Assembly: GCA_945285915.1 (NCBI GenBank)
Contig: CALYQL010000014.1
Span: 1-64,000, forward strand
DNA from: an uncultured Bartonella sp.
GTDB taxonomy: Bacteria > Pseudomonadota > Alphaproteobacteria > Rhizobiales > Rhizobiaceae
DNA length: 64,000 bases
Direction of reading: 5' to 3'
This document shows positions 19,413 through 29,724 of this stretch, in pieces (the stretch's first letter is position 1; each line of letters opens with the position of its first letter). The notes beneath the pieces are model-generated. The model had not been told where the DNA came from. It searched no databases and saw only the letters and a program-made list of their open reading frames with translations. The position numbers and the translations under genes were made by a program.

Positions 19413-20447
19413 ATGCATCTTGATATACGCTCTCATTATACTATGCGTTCTTTAAAACGCAGTTTGATTGCTACCATTATGATGCCGTTTCTTTGCGTTG
19501 GTATATCCGTACCTTCCCATAGTGCACCGACAGATCAAGGCGGTTCTGGATTCTTAGGAAATTTATTTTCTCACGACAGCAATAAGTCTGTAAAAATAGA
19601 AAAGATTCAACTTGCAGCTGGTGCCGATAGTCGTGTGACTGACCTTCAACAACAGGTGCGTGAATTAACCGGAAAAGTAGAAGAGCTTAACTTTATGGTT
19701 CTGCAAATGCAGGAGCAAATACGACAATTGCAGGGGGGAACCGGTAATTCTTCACAGCAGTCCGCGCAATCTGAACCAGTTTCTCAACCTAAGCAGCCTA
19801 CGTCCTCGTTGCCGTCACCTTCTGAAACAAATACGGCATCTAAAGGTATGGGCGCAGCATCTACGCCTTCATCTGTGGCAGAAGACGGAAACGGATCGAA
19901 CAATGTCAAAAACGGAATTGATCAGAAAGAAGCACCAAAAGATTTAGGATCAATAAGTTTCGATAAAAATGGAAATGTGTTGAACGGTTCTGTTAATGCT
20001 GACGCAGAGCAAGGTTCAGCCAATTCAAATGTATCACCCACAGAAGTTCCGAAAACAGCAACCTCTGCTGAGCTTTATAATCTTGGATATAAAGATATTT
20101 TATCTGGTAATTATAGTGCAGCAGAGTCTGTTTTCCGGGCGTTCCAAGAAAGATATCCTAAGGATCCGCAGATTGCAGACGCAACTTTCTGGCTAGGAGA
20201 ATCACTTTTTGGACAAAAGCGTTATCGTGAAGCAGCTCAAGTTTATATTGATGTTCAGCGTAATTATAAAGATTCACCACGTGGTCCAGAAAACTTGTTG
20301 AAGCTCGGAATGAGTATGTCTCGCCTTGATGAACAGAAAGTGGCTTGCGCAACTTTTGCGGAAGTGACAAAACGCTACAAAACTGTAGATCCTGCAGTCC
20401 TGAAACGAGTAAAAGACGAGCAAAGCCGTAACAAGTGTCAACAGTAA
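19413..20447 (+). CDS. cpoB: Tol-Pal accessory protein CpoB (YbgF)
   Basis: A 344-residue periplasmic protein. After a signal sequence (residues about 12-37, ending SHSA) comes a trimerising coiled coil (about 75-110, VTDLQQQVRELTGKVEELN), a low-complexity Ser/Asn/Pro linker (115-210) and three C-terminal TPRs (about 220-340, ELYNLGYKDILSGNYSAAE). CpoB couples Tol function to cell-wall synthesis in division. AAGGA seven bases upstream supports ATG 19413. It overlaps tilS by 13 bases in a different frame. Confidence 0.93.
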   Translation: MHLDIRSHYTMRSLKRSLIATIMMPFLCVGISVPSHSAPTDQGGSGFLGNLFSHDSNKSVKIEKIQLAAGADSRVTDLQQQVRELTGKVEELNFMVLQMQEQIRQLQGGTGNSSQQSAQSEPVSQPKQPTSSLPSPSETNTASKGMGAASTPSSVAEDGNGSNNVKNGIDQKEAPKDLGSISFDKNGNVLNGSVNADAEQGSANSNVSPTEVPKTATSAELYNLGYKDILSGNYSAAESVFRAFQERYPKDPQIADATFWLGESLFGQKRYREAAQVYIDVQRNYKDSPRGPENLLKLGMSMSRLDEQKVACATFAEVTKRYKTVDPAVLKRVKDEQSRNKCQQ

Positions 20448-21781
20448 ATTCTGAAGAACTTTTTAACAAAACAGATTTCTCTGATTGTAAAGTCGTCATA
20501 GCTGCTGTCTCTGGCGGCGGCGATTCATTGGCGTTATTATTTTTACTGCGTGATTATCTGAGTAAGTTAGAAAGTGCGCCCAAACTTCTCGTGGTAACGG
20601 TTGATCATCAGCTAAGACCGGAATCTGCAGCGGAAGCAGAAAAGGTTTCTGCATTATGTGATAAGCTTGGTATCGATCATAAAACTGTTTGCTGGGCTGA
20701 TTCTAAACCACAAACTGCGCTTTCTCATGAAGCACGCATTGCGCGCTATGGATTGTTGATTTCACAAGCAGAACGAATTGGCGCTACTGTTATAATGACA
20801 GGTCATACGTTAAATGATCAGGCAGAAACATATGAAATGCGTTTATCTCGTGGCAGCCGCAGAGGTTTGGCCTGTATGCCACGCGAATCACTATTGATGC
20901 GCAAAATTCGGCTGATTCGTCCATTGTTAAAAGTGAAGCGTGAAGAGTTACGCGAATATTTGCGTTCAATTGGACAGGAATGGATCGATGATCCAACAAA
21001 TGAGAATGTACATTATGAACGTGTGCGTATACGGAAGCGACTAAAAGATGAAGATATTGATGTCATAGAACAGAAAGTTGAACAGGCAGCACTTCAGCGG
21101 CGCGCGCAATCACAATCGGCAGCACAACTCGTACAACAACTCGATATCACAATGCAACACGCGCTATGCACAGTGAAAGAACCGTCGAAGGATTTAATAA
21201 ATCATCCTGATTATGCTTTCACTATAGGTGCCTTTGCTGCAATTATTGGTGGAGCTCAAACGCTAGCTACCGACAAGCAGGTTGATTACCTTAAAGAACA
21301 ATTATTGAAGTCTCACGCTGCACTGTACCGTTTTACTTTATTAGGTGCGATCATTGAAAAGAGCGGTAAAAATATTAGGCTTTGGCGTGAAGCACGAAAT
21401 CAAACATGCAGCGTGATTGCTCCTCATTTATCCAATATATGGGATGGTCGGTATCGGATTGACAATCATTCAGAAAATGCAGTGCGTGTGGGAGTTCCTT
21501 CAATTAGTGATATTAAAACACTGGCAGAAACTGCAGGACTTGACCAAAAAAAGATTCACTTTCTTTCATTACAAACAGCCTTAGCTATTTTTAGCCGATC
21601 AGGCGTTGATATTCCTGCGTTAACCGGAAAACTAATCTATGCAGAAAATACTGCATGTCGTCGTTTTATGCGTCCTTTCGGTTGGTTGGTTTCATCTGAT
21701 GACTATCCACTTTTTGATGTTTTATCTCCATTTTTTGAAGCTTTTTTATCAACCGATAAAAGTGACAATGAAAAAACCTAA
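20435..21781 (+). CDS. tilS: tRNA(Ile)-lysidine synthase
   Basis: A 448-residue ATP-dependent enzyme that converts C34 of tRNA-Ile(CAU) to lysidine so that it reads AUA. The PP-loop SGGGDSLALL lies near residue 28, and GHTLNDQAET and the RGLACMP/IRPLL region follow. The start is GTG at 20435, inside the end of cpoB, so the two are coupled. The C-terminal half is poorly conserved, as is usual. Confidence 0.94.
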   Translation: MSTVNSEELFNKTDFSDCKVVIAAVSGGGDSLALLFLLRDYLSKLESAPKLLVVTVDHQLRPESAAEAEKVSALCDKLGIDHKTVCWADSKPQTALSHEARIARYGLLISQAERIGATVIMTGHTLNDQAETYEMRLSRGSRRGLACMPRESLLMRKIRLIRPLLKVKREELREYLRSIGQEWIDDPTNENVHYERVRIRKRLKDEDIDVIEQKVEQAALQRRAQSQSAAQLVQQLDITMQHALCTVKEPSKDLINHPDYAFTIGAFAAIIGGAQTLATDKQVDYLKEQLLKSHAALYRFTLLGAIIEKSGKNIRLWREARNQTCSVIAPHLSNIWDGRYRIDNHSENAVRVGVPSISDIKTLAETAGLDQKKIHFLSLQTALAIFSRSGVDIPALTGKLIYAENTACRRFMRPFGWLVSSDDYPLFDVLSPFFEAFLSTDKSDNEKT

Positions 21782-21888
21782 CAGAATTACGATGAAAAGC
21801 TGTCATGATGCCTTGGCAAGGGCAAAACAAGCACATATGTTACAGCTGAATTTGTTTAAGCAAGCGTAATTGATCGAATGGACCTAAT

Positions 21889-23958
21889 ATGAATCCGAAT
21901 TATCGTTCCTTCATCGTGTGGGGGATCATCGCATTATTGCTGATTACCTTATTCTCTCTTTTTAATGGTAGCAGCCAACAAGGTGGTACAGGCGAAGTAT
22001 CCTATTCCGATTTTTTAAGGCGAATAGATAACAATGATATTAAAACTGTTACTATTCAGGGACAACGGTTAACCGGTATTACAGGGGATAATAAGACAGT
22101 ATTATCTTATGCCCCTGAAGATCCAGGTCTTGTCGCACGTCTTGAAAGCAAGAATGTGAATGTTAAAGCGCAGCCCGAAAGCACGGGCAACAGCACATTC
22201 ATGAATCTACTGTTTTCACTCTTGCCTGTTGTTATTCTTATTGGTGTATGGATATTTTTTATGCGCCAGATGCAGGGTGGCTCACGCGGGGCTATGGGTT
22301 TTGGAAAATCAAAAGCCAAATTGCTCACAGAAGCGCATGGGCGTGTAACGTTCCAAGATGTTGCTGGTGTTGATGAAGCCAAACAAGATTTGCAAGAAAT
22401 CGTTGAATTTCTACGTGAACCACAAAAATTTCAACGGCTTGGTGGTCGTATTCCTCGTGGTGTGCTTCTTGTTGGCCCTCCAGGAACAGGTAAAACGCTG
22501 CTTGCACGTTCTGTTGCCGGCGAAGCAAATGTACCATTCTTTACCATATCTGGTTCTGACTTTGTGGAAATGTTTGTTGGCGTGGGCGCTAGCCGTGTTC
22601 GTGATATGTTTGAACAAGCTAAAAAAAATGCGCCATGTATCATTTTCATTGATGAAATAGATGCCGTCGGACGTCATCGTGGTGCTGGCTTTGGCGGTGG
22701 TAACGATGAACGCGAACAAACGCTTAACCAGTTGTTGGTTGAAATGGATGGTTTTGAACCTAATGAAAGCATTATTTTGATTGCAGCAACAAACCGTCCA
22801 GACGTTTTAGACCCAGCACTTTTACGTCCTGGTCGCTTTGATAGACAGGTTGTTGTGCCAAATCCCGATGTTGCTGGCCGTGAGCAGATCTTAAAAGTGC
22901 ATGTCCGCAATGTTCCGCTTGCTCCGAATGTTGATCTTAAGGTTGTTGCAAGGGGTACACCGGGGTTTTCAGGTGCAGATTTGATGAATCTTGTCAATGA
23001 AGCTGCGTTGATGGCTGCACGACGTGACAAACGTCTAGTTACAATGCAAGAATTTGAGGACGCAAAAGATAAAGTTATGATGGGGGCGGAGCGCCGTTCA
23101 TCAGCTATGACACAACAGGAAAAAGAACTGACGGCTTTTCACGAAGCTGGGCATGCTATTATTGCTATCAATGTTCCTGCGGCTGATCCAGTGCATAAGG
23201 CTACTATCGTTCCACGTGGACGTGCATTGGGTATGGTTATGCAATTGCCAGAAGGTGATCGTTACTCGATAAGCTATCGCTATATGATTTCACGTTTGGC
23301 AATTATGATGGGTGGGCGTGTAGCTGAAGAGCTAAAATACGGTAAAGATAACATCACCGCCGGTGCATCATCAGATATAGAACAGGCAACGAAACTCGCT
23401 CGTGCCATGGTTACACGGTGGGGCTTTTCCGACGCATTGGGTAAAGTCACTTACGGTGAAAATCAGGAAGATTCCTATCAAGGGGGTGGCCAAGGACAAC
23501 CAGTATCTGAAGAGACGGCACGTGTTATTGATGCGGAAATCCGTCGTTTGACAGATGAGGCTTATAAGACTGCCAAACAGATTATCACAAGTAAAAAGAA
23601 ACAATGGACGGCATTGGCCGAAGGTCTCCTTGAATACGAGACTTTAACAGGGGCTGAAATTCAGGAAGTTATCGCCGGTAAAGCTCCATCAAGGGATATG
23701 GGGAACGATTCGGCTACACCTCATGTTTCGAGTGTTCCAAAAACCGGTCGTTCATCGTCTAAAACAAGAATATCATCAAAACTGACTGATAATGAAAAAG
23801 TCATAAAAACTGACAATGATATAACAAAAGTTGAAGATGCTAATGATAAGTCTGAAACAAAAACAGTAAAGGCATTATCTAAAGTTAAAAAATCAACGAC
23901 AAAAATTACGAAATCAGAAAATGATGAATCTGATGGTGTTTCTAAAAAAGGTGACTAA
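21889..23958 (+). CDS. ftsH: ATP-dependent membrane zinc protease FtsH
   Basis: A 689-residue inner-membrane AAA+ protease that degrades misfolded and regulatory proteins. Two membrane spans (about residues 8-27 and 107-127) flank a periplasmic domain. Walker A GPPGTGKT (about 200), Walker [34 protein letters not shown] and zinc site HEAGH (about 425) are all present. The C-terminal 70 residues are a Lys/Ser/Thr-rich tail not needed for the catalytic core. A terminator separates it from glmM. Confidence 0.98.
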   Translation: MNPNYRSFIVWGIIALLLITLFSLFNGSSQQGGTGEVSYSDFLRRIDNNDIKTVTIQGQRLTGITGDNKTVLSYAPEDPGLVARLESKNVNVKAQPESTGNSTFMNLLFSLLPVVILIGVWIFFMRQMQGGSRGAMGFGKSKAKLLTEAHGRVTFQDVAGVDEAKQDLQEIVEFLREPQKFQRLGGRIPRGVLLVGPPGTGKTLLARSVAGEANVPFFTISGSDFVEMFVGVGASRVRDMFEQAKKNAPCIIFIDEIDAVGRHRGAGFGGGNDEREQTLNQLLVEMDGFEPNESIILIAATNRPDVLDPALLRPGRFDRQVVVPNPDVAGREQILKVHVRNVPLAPNVDLKVVARGTPGFSGADLMNLVNEAALMAARRDKRLVTMQEFEDAKDKVMMGAERRSSAMTQQEKELTAFHEAGHAIIAINVPAADPVHKATIVPRGRALGMVMQLPEGDRYSISYRYMISRLAIMMGGRVAEELKYGKDNITAGASSDIEQATKLARAMVTRWGFSDALGKVTYGENQEDSYQGGGQGQPVSEETARVIDAEIRRLTDEAYKTAKQIITSKKKQWTALAEGLLEYETLTGAEIQEVIAGKAPSRDMGNDSATPHVSSVPKTGRSSSKTRISSKLTDNEKVIKTDNDITKVEDANDKSETKTVKALSKVKKSTTKITKSENDESDGVSKKGD

Positions 23959-23980
23959 TATTCCTTTTTAGATGGGAAAT

Positions 23981-24012
23981 AAGGCGGCCTGTTAACCAAG
24001 GCCGCTTTTTTT
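23981..24012 (+). terminator. terminator after ftsH
   Basis: AAGGCGGCCT...AGGCCGCTTTTTTT: stem with a loop of about eight bases and a T run. Confidence 0.85.
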
Positions 24013-24174
24013 ATGCCAGTAAGGTTGCCCATTGTATTTCGAAAAGTGTATTCACCAAATACACGTATAATGACTTGTCTTATTAATTGATCTTCTGTTT
24101 AAACATCAAATAATTAGGTATGCTGTCTGTCGTCAGCTGGGATATAATAAAGCATTGTTAAAAAGGAAAAACAA

Positions 24175-25527
24175 ATGGTGCGAAAGTATTTTGGGACAGA
24201 TGGAATCAGAGGAAAAGCCAATACGTTCCCTATGACTGCGGAAATAGCAATGAAAGTTGGTATGGCTGTTGGTATTCTTTTTCGTAACCAAGGAAGACGG
24301 GGAAGAGTTGTAATAGGCAAGGATACACGCCTATCGGGATATATGATTGAAAACGCAATGGTTGCTGGCTTTACTGCGGCTGGCATGGAAGTTTTCCTTC
24401 TGGGACCTATTCCTACCCCTGCGGTTGCAATGCTTTGTCGGTCATTGCGTGCTGATGTGGGTGTTATGATATCAGCGTCTCATAATCCCTTTTATGACAA
24501 TGGTATTAAGCTATTTGGACCAGATGGATTTAAGCTTTCCGATGATATCGAACAAAAAATAGAAAAGTTGGTTGATTCGGATATGTCTGGAGAATTAGCG
24601 AGACAGTCCGAGGTTGGTCGAGCAAAACGTGTTGAAGGCGATATCTATCGTTATATTGAGTTTGCTAAAAGAACATTACCCCGTGATGTTCGGTTGGAGG
24701 GTATGCGCATTGTTATCGACTGCGCAAATGGAGCAGCCTATAAAGCAGCACCTTTAGCCCTATGGGAACTCGGTGCAGAAGTAATTACAATTAATGATAC
24801 ACCAAGTGGAACTAACATTAATGAAGATTGCGGTTCTACGCATCCTGTATCACTCATGCGAAAGGTTCATGAAGTGCGTGCTGATGCTGGCATCGCACTC
24901 GATGGTGATGGTGACCGAGTTGTTATGGTGGACGAGACAGGCACGGTTATCGATGGAGACCAGTTGATGGCTGTTGTTGCAGATCAGTGGCATGAAAGTG
25001 GACGTCTTCGTGGCGGTGGAATTGTTGCGACAGTCATGTCAAATCTTGGCTTGGAAAGATTTCTTGCCAAAAAGGGACTGACTATGGCGAGAACTAAGGT
25101 GGGAGATCGTTATGTCGTTGAATATATGCGTCAGCATGGATTTAATGTAGGTGGTGAGCAATCAGGACATATTGTGCTTTCAGATTATGGTACAACAGGT
25201 GATGGTCTGGTTTCTGCACTACAGATACTTGGATGCGCAAAGGAAACACAATTACCAATGAGTGAATTGTGTCATCGTTTTGAACCTGTGCCACAATTGC
25301 TTAAAAATGTTCATATATCTGGCGGAAAACCACTTGAAGATGCTCATGTGAAAGATGTGATCAAAAACGCCGAGAAGCAACTAGGTAAAGCAGGGCGGCT
25401 CGTCATTAGACCATCTGGAACAGAGCCATTGATTCGAGTCATGGCCGAAGGTGATGACCCTCGTCTTATCGAGAAACTCGTTGATGAAATAGTCGATTCG
25501 ATCGTTCAAGTTCGTGATGCCGTTTAA
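24175..25527 (+). CDS. glmM: phosphoglucosamine mutase
   Basis: A 450-residue enzyme that interconverts glucosamine 6-phosphate and 1-phosphate, feeding UDP-GlcNAc synthesis for peptidoglycan and LPS. The N-terminus [14 protein letters not shown], the phosphoserine loop [12 protein letters not shown] (about residue 100), the metal site [12 protein letters not shown] (about 242) and the C-terminal phosphate loop [12 protein letters not shown] are complete. The ftsH-glmM order is standard in the class. Confidence 0.98.
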   Translation: MVRKYFGTDGIRGKANTFPMTAEIAMKVGMAVGILFRNQGRRGRVVIGKDTRLSGYMIENAMVAGFTAAGMEVFLLGPIPTPAVAMLCRSLRADVGVMISASHNPFYDNGIKLFGPDGFKLSDDIEQKIEKLVDSDMSGELARQSEVGRAKRVEGDIYRYIEFAKRTLPRDVRLEGMRIVIDCANGAAYKAAPLALWELGAEVITINDTPSGTNINEDCGSTHPVSLMRKVHEVRADAGIALDGDGDRVVMVDETGTVIDGDQLMAVVADQWHESGRLRGGGIVATVMSNLGLERFLAKKGLTMARTKVGDRYVVEYMRQHGFNVGGEQSGHIVLSDYGTTGDGLVSALQILGCAKETQLPMSELCHRFEPVPQLLKNVHISGGKPLEDAHVKDVIKNAEKQLGKAGRLVIRPSGTEPLIRVMAEGDDPRLIEKLVDEIVDSIVQVRDAV

Positions 25528-25549
25528 AAAATAAAGACATTATGCAATG

Positions 25550-25577
25550 AGCAGCCATTAGCTGGCTGCTTTTTTTT
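25550..25577 (+). terminator. terminator after glmM
   Basis: AGCAGCCA / TGGCTGCT stem followed by a run of eight T. Confidence 0.9.
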
Positions 25578-25639
25578 GTAGCAAATATATAGTTAAAAAA
25601 TATGGTTAAGAACGTCTTAACCAATAGTGATTAGAGAAG

Positions 25640-25666
25640 GTCTCATGAGACATATGGCATTAATGC
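25640..25666. promoter_or_regulatory. two adjacent palindromes before the outer-membrane protein gene
   Basis: GTCTCATGAGAC (25640-25651) and GCATTAATGC (25657-25666) are perfect palindromes six bases apart, 22 bases before the next ATG. They could be operator half-sites; no regulator is known. Confidence 0.3.
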
Positions 25667-25687
25667 TATAATTTTGATGAGGCTATT

Positions 25688-26419
25688 ATGAAATCGCATT
25701 TAGGGCTTACTATCATTGCCTTGTTACTATCTGTTGATGTAACAATAGCTTCGGATATTGACCTTGATAAAGTGCCTGAGGTTGCTGTTACAACCCACAA
25801 TAATACAGCCTATCTTAAGGCTTATGTGGGCGGCGCAATTGCAGATGTCGATAAGCTTAAAACATCTGATGATGCGAATATGACTTCTTCATATCGTTGG
25901 AAAAGCAAGAGTAATCTTGATAATGCTTTTTGGGGTGGAATAGGCTTAGGATATCATTTGAATGATCTGTTACGCTTTGATGGAACAGCTGAATATCGCT
26001 CAAAAAACACGTTAACCGGCTGGCAAACAAATGCCTTAGAGCAGCGTAAATACCAAGGTGACGTATCTTCATTCGTTATGATGGGAAATGCTTATATTGA
26101 TCTAATGACCGTACGTAATGTGACACCTTATATTGGTGCAGGTATTGGTGCTTCAGCAAATCGTGTTTCCAATTTTAGAATGAATTCATCAACACAATAT
26201 TATAATGTTGCATCAAATACGAATTGGGATTTTGCTTGGTCGGTTCATACGGGCGTAGGAGTTAAACTTACCCAAAAACTAATTCTTGATGTGGGATATA
26301 GTTATTCTGATTTGGGAGATGCAAAATCAGGAACGACGATCGAAAATCAAAATCATATCAATGTTAATCATTTAACATCTCATGATATTAAAGTCGGTTT
26401 ACGCTATTCATTTAAATAA
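25688..26419 (+). CDS. outer-membrane beta-barrel protein, Omp25/Omp31-like
   Basis: A 243-residue exported protein. A signal peptide (about residues 1-20, IIALLLSVDVTIAS) precedes a porin-like small barrel with alternating strands such as AYLKAYVGGAIADV, GGIGLGYHLNDLLRFDGTAEYR and TPYIGAGIGASANRV. The last strand ends in LRYSFK, an almost typical outer-membrane sorting end. Brucella and Bartonella Omp25/Omp31-type proteins share this plan. It lies alone between terminators. Exact function is unknown; surface antigen and membrane stability roles are known for relatives. Confidence 0.78.
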   Translation: MKSHLGLTIIALLLSVDVTIASDIDLDKVPEVAVTTHNNTAYLKAYVGGAIADVDKLKTSDDANMTSSYRWKSKSNLDNAFWGGIGLGYHLNDLLRFDGTAEYRSKNTLTGWQTNALEQRKYQGDVSSFVMMGNAYIDLMTVRNVTPYIGAGIGASANRVSNFRMNSSTQYYNVASNTNWDFAWSVHTGVGVKLTQKLILDVGYSYSDLGDAKSGTTIENQNHINVNHLTSHDIKVGLRYSFK

Positions 26420-26432
26420 ACTTGGATCATGA

Positions 26433-26459
26433 AAAAGCCGGTTTTGATTCCGGCTTTTA
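26433..26459. terminator. terminator between convergent genes
   Basis: AAAAAGCCGG / CCGGCTTTT stem with loop TTTTGATT. A tract on one side and T tract on the other let it work both ways. Confidence 0.75.
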
Positions 26460-26477
26460 TGTCTTATTTCTGGGGTT

Positions 26478-26918
26478 CTAGGAGTCTTGTTTTTTGTGAT
26501 CAGCTTGACGAAGTATCAACGCAGCTATCCCTATCAGCGGTAGAGCTATGCCTAAGATTTTTTTATTGCCCAAAATAGCAGGAATAGCAGCAACAGCTGA
26601 CGCTACCAACAAATTGCTGCGTTCATCATTCATTTGCTTTTTGTAAACTCTACGTCGTCTATTGGCAATTAATCTGCCAATGAGCAAAGCCAATAAAGCT
26701 ACAATAAACCAGAACCCGCAAATTATAGATGCAGCCCAAACGGGTGGCGTTATCCATGTCAGCATTATAAAAGCAATGATGCATAGAAAAACTAATGCAA
26801 AAAATAAGGCGATTCCAACAATAGCATAACAAATTGCCTGATCACGCGTAGACTTGACAGCTGTTTTGACGCTGCCATTTGCTATACCACCAATGAGAGG
26901 CGCCAGAAGCCGCAGCAT
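26478..26918 (-). CDS. conserved membrane protein of unknown function
   Basis: A 146-residue protein with two clear central spans (about residues 32-58 and 63-85), followed by a basic stretch (ANRRRRVYKKQ) and a final hydrophobic helix (about 105-135). The layout resembles membrane proteins found beside DUF883 proteins in rhizobia. It starts 3 bases after the DUF883-like gene and is co-transcribed. No enzymatic motif is seen. Confidence 0.7.
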   Translation of the reverse strand: MLRLLAPLIGGIANGSVKTAVKSTRDQAICYAIVGIALFFALVFLCIIAFIMLTWITPPVWAASIICGFWFIVALLALLIGRLIANRRRRVYKKQMNDERSNLLVASAVAAIPAILGNKKILGIALPLIGIAALILRQADHKKQDS

Positions 26919-26921
26919 TTT

Positions 26922-27233
26922 TTAACGCCGAATTAACATAGCAAGAAGAAAACCAACGCCTGCCGCAACTGCAAGACTTGCTACAGGTTTTTCGCGTAGA
27001 CAATCATTAATCTGACTACCCATGTCATTGAATTTTTCTTTAGCTTGAGAAATCACTTCTTCTCCATTAGCCTTGGCTGATGCGTAAAGCTGCTCTGCTT
27101 GTCCTTTGGCTTGCGCCATTTTTTCGGAACTAAAATTGCTTAATTGGTCTGTAACACTTGAAAGTTCTTTTTTTAATTCTTGAATTTGTGCTTCAAGATC
27201 TTTTTCTGTAGCTGTTGGGGTTTCTTTGGCCAT
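26922..27233 (-). CDS. DUF883 (ElaB/YqjD-like) membrane-anchored protein
   Basis: A 103-residue protein. An amphipathic coiled-coil-like region (residues about 10-75) rich in Lys, Glu, Gln and Ala leads to REKPVASLAVAAGVGFLLAMLIRR, a C-terminal tail anchor typical of ElaB/YqjD. E. coli relatives bind ribosomes at the membrane in stationary phase; that role is not shown here. It is the first gene of a two-gene unit. Confidence 0.78.
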   Translation of the reverse strand: MAKETPTATEKDLEAQIQELKKELSSVTDQLSNFSSEKMAQAKGQAEQLYASAKANGEEVISQAKEKFNDMGSQINDCLREKPVASLAVAAGVGFLLAMLIRR

Positions 27234-27396
27234 TGAATTATCTCCTACTAAATATTTAAAAGTGCAAAGCTTTAGTTTTACTTCGATCTAATATTTACAT
27301 AGGAATACAAAATTTTTTTTCCAGCGTTGTAATAAGTCTAATGGTAAATTTGATATAGCAGTAAAAAATTATTTTATCCTTTTAAGGAGAATATAT

Positions 27397-28677
27397 TTGA
27401 TAAACTTTGATAAACGTCAATTTTTACAACAGCTTTTTAATGAAGCTGTTCAGGCCGCTGACCCTATTTCAAAAATGCGGCAATACCTTCCACCTCGTCC
27501 TAAAGGTCGCACTATCGTTGTAGGAGCGGGTAAAGGTGTAGCCCAGATGGCAGTGACACTTGAACACCTTTGGAATGAAGCCGGATATGGCGAGTTGCAA
27601 GGTGCCGTTGTGACCCGATATGGGTATAGTGTAAAAACAACATCAATAGAGGTTTTTGAAGCATCGCATCCAATACCAGATCAAAATGGACTTAAAGGCG
27701 CATTGCGATTGATAGAACTATTGAAAGACCTCAGAGAGGACGATCTAGTCATTGCTCTTATTTGTGGTGGTGGATCTGCGTTATTACCAGCACCACTTGA
27801 CGGACTGACATTAGACGATGAAATTTCGCTTAACGAGGCTTTATTAAAAAGCGGTGCTCCTATAGGAGCCATGAATACAATTAGGAAACACTTGTCTCGT
27901 ATCAAAGGTGGCCGTTTAGCCGCAATGGCTGCTCCAGCTCGAGTCGTTAGTTTTATTGTTTCAGATATACCAGGTGATATAATTTCTCAGGTGGCATCAG
28001 GGCCTACTGTTCCAGATAAATCTACGCGTTTTCACGCATTAGATTATATTCGCCAATATAATATCGTCCTACCACCAAATATTATAAATATACTGAACAG
28101 TTCTGTTGCCAATGCGCCATTGCCAGAAGATCCAGTCTTTAAAAATAACGAGGTTTATGTCGTTGCGTCTGCAGCACAATCGCTTGAAGCATCCGCTCGT
28201 TATGCTCGTTCTCAAGGCGTTGATGCTGTAATTTTATCTGATAGTATCGAGGGGGAAGCAAAAGACATAGCTATGATGCATGCAGCGATTGCTCGCCATA
28301 CATCTCATAGGAACGAACCTTTTAAAAAACCTGTCGTCATTCTTTCGGGAGGAGAAACCACAGTCACAATAAAAGAACTATGCGGTAAAGGTGGACGTAA
28401 CAGCGAATTTTTGTTGTCTTTCGCGATCGCTATCAATGGAGAAGAAAATATTTGCGCTTTAGCTGCTGACACAGACGGTATCGATGGTAGTGAAAATAAT
28501 GCTGGTGCATTTTGTGATGGTAACACATTTATGGCAATGAAAGCTAAAGGCTATGACCCAACAAGTTTTTTGATGAAACATGATGCGTGGACGGCCTTTC
28601 ATGGCATTGATAGTCTTTTTGTCACTGGCCCCACAGGCACAAATATTAATGATTTCCGAGCAATATTTGTCGAATAA
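27397..28677 (+). CDS. glycerate 2-kinase, MOFRL family
   Basis: A 426-residue type-2 glycerate kinase, which phosphorylates D-glycerate to 2-phosphoglycerate. Motifs: VVGAGKGVAQMA near residue 40, LICGGGSALLPAP near 125, and the C-terminal MOFRL domain with SGGETTVT, GGRNSEFLL and DGIDGS. The start is TTG at 27397, fixed by AAGGAG at 27384-27389. No tartronate-semialdehyde genes lie near, so the source of glycerate is unknown. Confidence 0.9.
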   Translation: MINFDKRQFLQQLFNEAVQAADPISKMRQYLPPRPKGRTIVVGAGKGVAQMAVTLEHLWNEAGYGELQGAVVTRYGYSVKTTSIEVFEASHPIPDQNGLKGALRLIELLKDLREDDLVIALICGGGSALLPAPLDGLTLDDEISLNEALLKSGAPIGAMNTIRKHLSRIKGGRLAAMAAPARVVSFIVSDIPGDIISQVASGPTVPDKSTRFHALDYIRQYNIVLPPNIINILNSSVANAPLPEDPVFKNNEVYVVASAAQSLEASARYARSQGVDAVILSDSIEGEAKDIAMMHAAIARHTSHRNEPFKKPVVILSGGETTVTIKELCGKGGRNSEFLLSFAIAINGEENICALAADTDGIDGSENNAGAFCDGNTFMAMKAKGYDPTSFLMKHDAWTAFHGIDSLFVTGPTGTNINDFRAIFVE

Positions 28678-28792
28678 ATGTAAAAACATTGATTTTGTAT
28701 AAAATAAGCAGTTTGTTATAAAACATGACTTGATTAATCATATTAAAATTTGTTAATAAAACCCAATTGATTAAAGTTTGGAAGGCAGGGCA

Positions 28793-29719
28793 ATGTTACG
28801 ATTTTCCCAGAAACTCGCAGTCAGTTTGGTTTTAATGACAGCCTCAGGTCGATATGCCTTGGCTCAGGCAAATGCTCCTCAAGGTGATGGACAAGCTGCA
28901 GCACAGGCAATCAATTCTGGTGCAGAGGTAACAGTTCAAACTGTTTCAACAGCTGCCACTACAGCACCCAGTGCAGCGGAAAAGGTTATGGCATCCATAC
29001 CTCATGACCTTTCGCCAATTGGCATGTTTCTATCAGCTGATTGGGTCGTAAAAGCTGTTATGATGGGATTGGCGTTAGCGTCAGTTGCAACATGGACAAT
29101 TTTTATCGTGAAAATGATAGAGATTTCAACTGCGAAGCGTCGAGCACGTGCGGCTTTAAAAGCTGTAAATCAATCCGGGAGCCTTTCAGAACTTGAACTT
29201 GCTATAAAAACCGAGAAAGGGACGGAACCTCTTCTTGTGGATGCTGCCGTTATTGAGGTGCAGGCATCAATATCTGCTATTGATGCAGCAGGAAATGAAG
29301 GGTTGAAAGAACGTTTGAACTCAGTTCTATCTCGTATTGTTTCGGTAGCTGGACGCCGTATCGCTTTTGGGACTGGTCCTCTTGCGACAATAGGTGCAAT
29401 TGGTCCATTTGTTGGGCTATTCGGTACCGTGTGGGGAATTATGAATTCCTTTATTGGTATCTCTCAAGCACAAACAACGAATCTTGCTGTTGTCGCACCT
29501 GGTATCGCTGAAGCCTTGCTTGCAACAGCGATTGGTCTTATCGCCGCGGTACCTGCTGTTATTATTTACAACGTGTTTGCACGCCTGATAACAGGCTATC
29601 GTCAACAGTTGGTAGACGTTTCTTCGGGCATAGAACGGCTTGTTAGTCGTGACCTTGATTTCCGTAAGGTTAGCCGTCAAGCAACTTCACGTCCTAACTT
29701 ATCGATTGCTGCGGAGTAA
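28793..29719 (+). CDS. exbB: TonB-system energiser ExbB
   Basis: A 308-residue MotA/TolQ/ExbB channel protein for TonB-dependent uptake. ATG 28793 follows GGAAGGCAGGG; a TTG reading from 28778 is less likely. It has an N-terminal signal-like segment (about 1-24, ending YALA), an Ala/Gln-rich periplasmic stretch, then three spans near residues 85-105, 200-225 and 240-265. Related to TolQ but with the longer N-terminus of rhizobial ExbB. exbD follows after 5 bases; tonB is not adjacent. Confidence 0.92.
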   Translation: MLRFSQKLAVSLVLMTASGRYALAQANAPQGDGQAAAQAINSGAEVTVQTVSTAATTAPSAAEKVMASIPHDLSPIGMFLSADWVVKAVMMGLALASVATWTIFIVKMIEISTAKRRARAALKAVNQSGSLSELELAIKTEKGTEPLLVDAAVIEVQASISAIDAAGNEGLKERLNSVLSRIVSVAGRRIAFGTGPLATIGAIGPFVGLFGTVWGIMNSFIGISQAQTTNLAVVAPGIAEALLATAIGLIAAVPAVIIYNVFARLITGYRQQLVDVSSGIERLVSRDLDFRKVSRQATSRPNLSIAAE

Positions 29720-29724
29720 ATCTA

